Assembly: GCF_029962835.1 (NCBI RefSeq)
Contig: NC_080573.1
Location: 40,061,001-40,125,000 of the forward strand
From: Magnolia sinica
Lineage: Eukaryota; Streptophyta; Magnoliopsida; Magnoliales; Magnoliaceae
Direction: 5' to 3'
DNA: 64,000 bases
A program made the translations under genes and the position numbers. Within the stretch, counting starts at the first letter, position 1. The number at the start of each line of letters is the position of its first letter. Shown here piece by piece: positions 58,743 to 64,000 of the stretch. Under the pieces are notes generated by a model. The model was not told the origin of the DNA and made no database searches. It worked only from the letters and a program-made list of their open reading frames with translations.

Positions 58743-60198
58743 TGTAAGACCTGTCATAGTCTGTACCGTTCCTTAGGCTTCCGCGGTCCTCTCGGTCGAA
58801 TTTCGGCAATTCTCGACCTGTATCCGATGTTTACGTGTGATCCTAAACCAAGTCCTGCATACCTAAGTCGACTTAACCCGAAACTTATATCTTTATGACC
58901 ACGCCGTCGCTGCGGTTCCAACGCCGTGACTCGCGCACCAATCCGATACCCAGGCTAGAAGATGTGGGCCCACGTTCATTCTGAAGAAATGCCGCACGTT
59001 ATGAATTTTGAGAGAATCTTTACAACATGTCACATCTATTAAGTCAAGTACACCACCATGCCACCTCACCCTACAACAAGTACAACGCCCATCTCTCCTT
59101 TTTCCACAAGTCAACTCCCTCTCTCCCCTACCCATCCCTCTTTTACAAAATTTCAAACCAAACCTTACCTATCCATCTCCTTTCCTTACAACCGCTACTC
59201 CATTCATCCCTTCATCCATTATTTCTATCTCTCTCCCTCATTTTCTCAAAACACTCTCCCAAGCAACAAAAATTTCATACGTCCAAGCCTCCCCAAACTC
59301 TTCCAAAACAATAAGTGTGGCCCACTTTCCCTACCCTCTCATCTCTCATCCCCATCATAAAAAATCCATCAATCACCATCAAAAGTGAAAACAAGGAGTA
59401 TAGGAGTCTAAGGGATCTAGGAGGAGTGCAATAGGTGGGTGATCCACCGTTGATTTCAAAATTTAGGGCCCACTTGTTGTGGGACCCACATTGATGTATG
59501 AAATGTAAAGAGGGGCCCATAGTGGCCGAGTCCCTCTATCTCACCGTTTGTCTCTCTTTCTTTCTCTCTCTCTCTCTCATTCTCTCTCTCCCTCCCTCTT
59601 TTCTTCTTATTTTGATGGTGGTGATGATGTATACAACAATCTGGACCATCCAGATTGTTGGTCATCCAGTAGATGTGGCTCACTTGCTGCCCGACTTCGG
59701 GTCAGCCTGGATGGAAGGAAAACATAAATATCTACTTGATCAAAGCTGCTAGTGGGTCCCACATGTGTGGGCCCACATGTATGGGTTAAATCCGGGCCGT
59801 CCATCAATTGGACGGACAACAGCATGTGGTCGCTGATCTGGATGTCAGCAAGTCTGCGGGTCCAACCGTGATGTATGAGTCTATATCCACACGTCCATTC
59901 TTTGGACGTGGACCCCCATAACAGCGTGTGGGGTCCACCATGATGAATGTGCCCATCCAGCCATCTGTCCAAGCTTGGACAGGGACACTGGATGTTGAGT
60001 CTACTTTATAAAAAAAAAATTAAACTAAATAAAAACATCCAGACCATTCATACGTGTGGGACGTACATGTGATGTATACCCATACCGTCCATGGCCTGGA
60101 CGGTGGGGGCCACCTTGATATATGTGTTTACATCCAAGTCGTTCGTCCAGGCCTGGATCTGGATGACTAGACGTTGACGCTCCTAAATTCCCACACAC

Positions 60199-60251
<53 letters not shown>

Positions 60252-61115
60252 ATGCTACGGTGGGCCACTCCTGCGTGTGGACCCACGATGTACACATGCA
60301 TTAGATCAGCACCGTCCAGAACGTTCAGACTCTGGACGGTGACTTTTTCTTCATTTCATGTATAGTGAGTATATTATAATATAATATATTATATTATCTG
60401 ATATAATATCATATTATATTATATTATAATATATTATATATATATATACATACAGCAGTGAGGAGTGGGATGTAGGGTGGCCGCCTACGTGGGACCCACC
60501 AGTGATGTTTTCTTTCCAGCCATCCATTTCTGGACGGTGCTAGATGGGTCGCACCAGATGTGTGGGTCCCATCCACATCATCCAGCAACTTGGACGGGTG
60601 GAGCCCTCCGTGATGTATACTTGTATCCACGCCATCCATTCTTCTGTCGAGTTCGTCTTTGGCTCTAGAAAAAAACAAATGAAGAAGATTCAATCCTCTG
60701 GTGGGCCATGTAGATGGACCCCACCCCTGGCGTTTGAATTTCATCCAAACTATTTACTCATTTGGTGGACAGTCACCTGTGGGGCCCCCACCTTGATATA
60801 TGTGATTCACCCAAACCGTCCTTACATTTGGTGTGCTTGACCTTGGGCTTGAGAAGAAAAATAAGATAGATCTAATATCATGTGGACCACACTATAGAAA
60901 ACAGTGGGTTTGGACATTTACCATTGAAACCCTTTGGGTATAGAAGTTTGGACCAATATGATACTTGTTTATCCTCTTAATACTTGGTCTTTGTGAACTT
61001 ATGAACAGACCTGATGGAAATTAAATGCTATGGTAGGGGCCCATTGAAATTTCACGGTGGAAATCTTTAACACCACTATTATTTATCGTATGGTCCAGAT
61101 GATCCTTTGGATAAG

Positions 61116-61180
<65 letters not shown>

Positions 61181-63264
61181 TGCTCTAAAATGATCTCTAA
61201 GCAATAAGTGAATGGTCTGGCTAGTTTGGGGCCATTTATATCAGCACATTGATTCGACCCATTTGAATCGGCTCATTCGATCAATCCATTTGAATTGGCC
61301 CCTTTAATTCAGCCCATTTGAATCGGGCCATTTGATGCATGATTGAACCATTGGAGCAGCCCACATGATGCGGCCCATTTGATATATATGAGGCCCAATG
61401 AAACATATGTGAGGCCTTTGTGTGGGCCGACTGTGATGTATATGAGGCCCATCTTGATGTATTTATGGCCTGTTTTTGAGGCCCACCTTGATATGTATGA
61501 GGTATGTTGTTGAGGCCCACTTTGATATATATGAGGCCCAGGTGATGCAGCCCATTTGATGTATTTAACTCGGCCTATTCAACTCGGCCCATTCGACTTG
61601 GCCTAGTTGATTCGGCCCATTGTTTCAGCCCATTTGATTAGGCCCGATGTGATATATGAAGCCCGATGTTGAGGCCCAACTGTATATATATGAGGCCCAT
61701 GTGATGCGGCCCATTTGATGTATTTGGAGCCCTTAGGTTGAAGCTCAACAAGGTGTATATAAGGCCCATTACAATGTGTGATTCCACCATAGTTTATGTA
61801 ATGAAGTTTATAGCGGGTCATGCCTTTGGAGCAATGATGGTTTGACGTCCTAATTGTAAGAATAATGTTGGTTAAATATCCACATTATAACTCTCCCTAG
61901 GGCCCATTTTTAGGCCCATACTTCTTGTGTGTAGGCCATCTAGGCCCATCTTCATTATGAACAGAATCCATCACCACATAACATGCTTAAATAGTTCCAT
62001 GATTCATGCTCACACGCATCATATGTATGCTTGGTGTGAGGAGTGACTAATCATAGTATATGCCTTCGGGTAGGTTGTTTATGGGCTCTCTGATAGGCGG
62101 AATTGCCCTACATGAGCATGCGGTACGCGCAGGATTGTTGCATGACTGGTAGTGTGATTCATACACTTTGCATCTGTATGACATGATTACTGTACGCCCT
62201 ATCGATATCAGGGCTGTGGCTTCCACAGGCACATCGTGGATGGTGGGATCAGACACCTAAAATATTGTTACTAAGCATCGGGGCACCATAGATGTCCCTG
62301 GGTGAAAATTTCTAAATCCGATAGTACCAGAGGATGACTCCAACATCAAGACCGAGTGGATATACGAGCACATGAGGGCCGAATACTAGGAGGTCGCGTC
62401 TCCCACTGTGTTATGGTCAGTTGGAAATGGGTGTGGCCTTACTCGCCCGAGGGTAGGGGGCATTGCTACGCTAAGTTTGACCAGCTCGTGAATGGGTCCG
62501 CTATTGACGTGCCAGATAGATATTGGTAGACTATTGGCTAGGTGGATAGTGAGGTTTCTTATGCTCACTTAGACTACACGCCTGGGAAAGGGGCAGTGCC
62601 ATTCGGAGTGTAGTAAGTACCGGTGATTATTTAGAATGAGAACTGTAGTGATATTTAATGAGCTGTATTGATATGTGGATTTGGATGAGAATTGGTATGC
62701 TTGAGTTGCATCCCACATCGCATGGTCTTGATATAGCCGATAGCATTCATATCCTGCACTGCATAGCCTTAGTACGGCTGATTGCATTCATGTACTCATT
62801 AGCATGATTCCGCATTACTCTGACCTTACATTCTAAGCAAGCTTATATTGCGCACACACTTACACCGCCTTCTAAGCTTTCTATAAGCTTATGCATGATT
62901 GATACGTGCAAGTGACGCCTGGATGCAGCAGTAGCCTTGTCACAGTTGGAGCGTGCAGTCGAGCTTTTGGAGTTTCTGTTATTATCTTTATCTTGTATTT
63001 CCCTTTATAGGCATTGTACTCAAAGTTTTTTTTATCATAGTGAATTTTATGATGGTGTTCTTATGGTTATTGTTCGTAGGTTATGCTTATGGTTTTGCTT
63101 ATACTGAAACAAAATCATGTTTGAAATCCTCCTTGTAGGATTTCAGGATTGGAACCTGGTGTATGGGTGCCGGGAGCCAAGAATGGGGTACTACAGAGGC
63201 TGTCAGTGCCGGATTCGGTGATTGGGAATTTCGTGAGCCTGGTTTCCGAGCTCGGAGTGTGACA
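58743..63264 (+). repeat. Solo LTR 2 of the Gypsy family (4522 bp)
   Basis: It starts TGTAAGACCTGTCATAG and ends CTCGGAGTGTGACA. It shares with the other two copies the GC-rich start (GGCTTCCGCGGTCCTC as in solo LTR 1), the CT-rich block (59090-59250), GTGGGACCCAC sites, the GGCCCAT array, the CCCTATCGATATCAGG block (62196) and AAGCTTATGCATG near 62887. The flanks TATGT and TGGGT are only a weak target-duplication match. No internal sequence is present, so it is a solo LTR. TA/AG microsatellites lie at 60201-60244 and 61120-61176. Confidence 0.85.
61310..61780 (+). repeat. GGCCCAT minisatellite, solo LTR 2
   Basis: Units such as TATATGAGGCCCATNTGATG and CTCGGCCCATTCGA repeat about 15 times. 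It is homologous to 35190-35800. The CATTCGA(C/T)TCGGCC variants (61260-61310, 61565-61620) are more prominent here. Confidence 0.78.
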
Positions 63265-64000
63265 TGGGTGCCATGCTTGATATTGCGTCGGTACTTGAAG
63301 TTAACTGGTGGAAACCATAATTTGAAGAGTTGCCCCAAACCGACGCAGTACCTCTATCATCTAACTTCAAAAGCACTGAAACTTGACTTAAAACCTTTGC
63401 CCACTGATTTGAAACATGATTATTTAGGTCAAGATGCGACATACTAGGTGGTAATTTTCTCCCACCTTGAGCAGTAATAAGAGAGTATGCTTATTTCTAC
63501 TATCGGGAAAGATAAGAAGTTATTGGGCATATCATCATAGATCTCGATAGGATGAATGACCTCCTTTCAGCTGAATGTTTCGACTCTTTGGATGATTGCT
63601 TGGCACACTTTGCAGATTCAAACGATCCCATGATACAAGAAATAGTGGATGTCTCGCAAGATAATACCTCGGTATGTCACGGATCGAGAGAACCCTTACT
63701 CTAAAGTACCTCCTCCCCCAGATCCTGAATGTTTAGCATTAAAGGAGGTGGAGCTGAGAAATGAACTGAAGATTGAAACTTCGGTGTGTGTTGAGACTAC
63801 ACCACCTACTACGAATTTTTCTAAATTTCATCTACGTGTAGTCTCTGATTCATCATGGTGTACTAACTTCAAAAAATTTTCTGCCATAGGTGAATCACAT
63901 ATACTTTGGACACTTTAGAAGATTAAAAGGAAACTTTATGCTGAGGTCCATCAATTTCTTTGGACATTCATGCTCCAGGACATCCAACCTTATTGTAAAA
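63265..64000 (+). pseudogene. Athila post-protease region, continues past window
   Basis: After the solo LTR the Athila text resumes: MLDIASVLEVN, FEELPQTDAVPLSS, then LDLKPLPTDLKHDYLG, the usual segment before reverse transcriptase. From 63541 a second run, MNDLLSAECFDSLDDCLAHF, followed by a frame at 63649-63918, is harder to place. It could be the inter-domain spacer of a divergent Athila or a partial duplication. No RT motif is reached before 64000. Confidence 0.65.

Larger units (their letters stand above)
53453..64000 (+). mobile_element. Athila-type Gypsy element, interrupted by solo LTR 2
   Basis: Order: 5' LTR (53453-about 55803), PBS TGGCGCCGTTG, gag, protease, solo LTR of another family (58743-63264), then the post-protease region to the window edge. 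The PBS and the gag and protease texts (TLRDYL, PSCMIFP, MIPYSVYKQLGLDELKPT) are typical of Athila. RT, integrase and 3' LTR would lie right of the window. Confidence 0.82.

Noticed and set aside
58738..63269. Clean target duplication around solo LTR 2
   Set aside because: TATGT versus TGGGT match at only three of five bases, so I do not claim it, though the Athila text on both sides supports the insertion.

Overview
This is nuclear DNA of a flowering plant. The window is about nine-tenths transposable-element sequence: Copia and Gypsy LTR retrotransposons, a Mutator-like DNA transposon, MITE-like material and minisatellites. The only gene that looks intact is a PB1-domain, MULE-derived gene of the MUSTANG type, with a GT-AG intron. 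LTRs crowded with GGGCCC and GTGGGACCCAC motifs might fit a magnoliid-type genome, but that is only an impression. No rRNA, tRNA or CRISPR locus was found.

Layout, left to right. (1) 1-6146: the 3' part of a SIRE-like Copia element (Copia1) with pol, an extra ORF after pol (ORF3) and the 3' LTR. It sits inside (2) 6147-15132, a minus-strand Gypsy chromovirus-type element with a 4.2 kb LTR. That element sits inside the 5' LTR of (3) 15133-25889, a second Copia element of the same family (Copia2), also carrying ORF3. Copia2 is itself inserted into (4) a 21-bp tandem-repeat array that opens a Mutator-like element running to about 39.5 kb. The Mutator-like element holds, in order: array, a rightward gene of the same protein family as the Copia ORF3, array, a leftward MULE transposase, array. 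The transposase is split at 32979-38604 by a solo LTR of the Gypsy family, with a perfect ATAAT target duplication. (5) 40.2-44.5 kb: the MUSTANG-like gene. (6) 44.5-53.4 kb: intergenic sequence with a 55-bp tandem repeat, AAT microsatellite, a 1.3 kb tandem duplication, the end of a Copia LTR and a roughly 34-bp minisatellite. (7) 53453-64000: an Athila-type Gypsy element (5' LTR holding a MITE, tRNA-Asp-type PBS, gag, protease), broken by another solo LTR of the same Gypsy family (58743-63264) and continuing to the window edge.

The most interesting points are these. One protein family (basic N-terminus, globular core with a NLYPR signature, acidic linker, coiled coil) occurs in two transposon classes. 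The Mutator-like element has two convergent genes bounded by repeat arrays, an arrangement like maize MuDR. A palindromic CGACYRGTCG motif cluster lies just upstream of the Copia LTR TATA box and also in front of ORF3. The MULE transposase N-terminus appears to share a PB1-like fold with the neighbouring domesticated gene. Almost all element genes are decayed; in the cases where two copies can be compared, most nonsense changes are C-to-T type.
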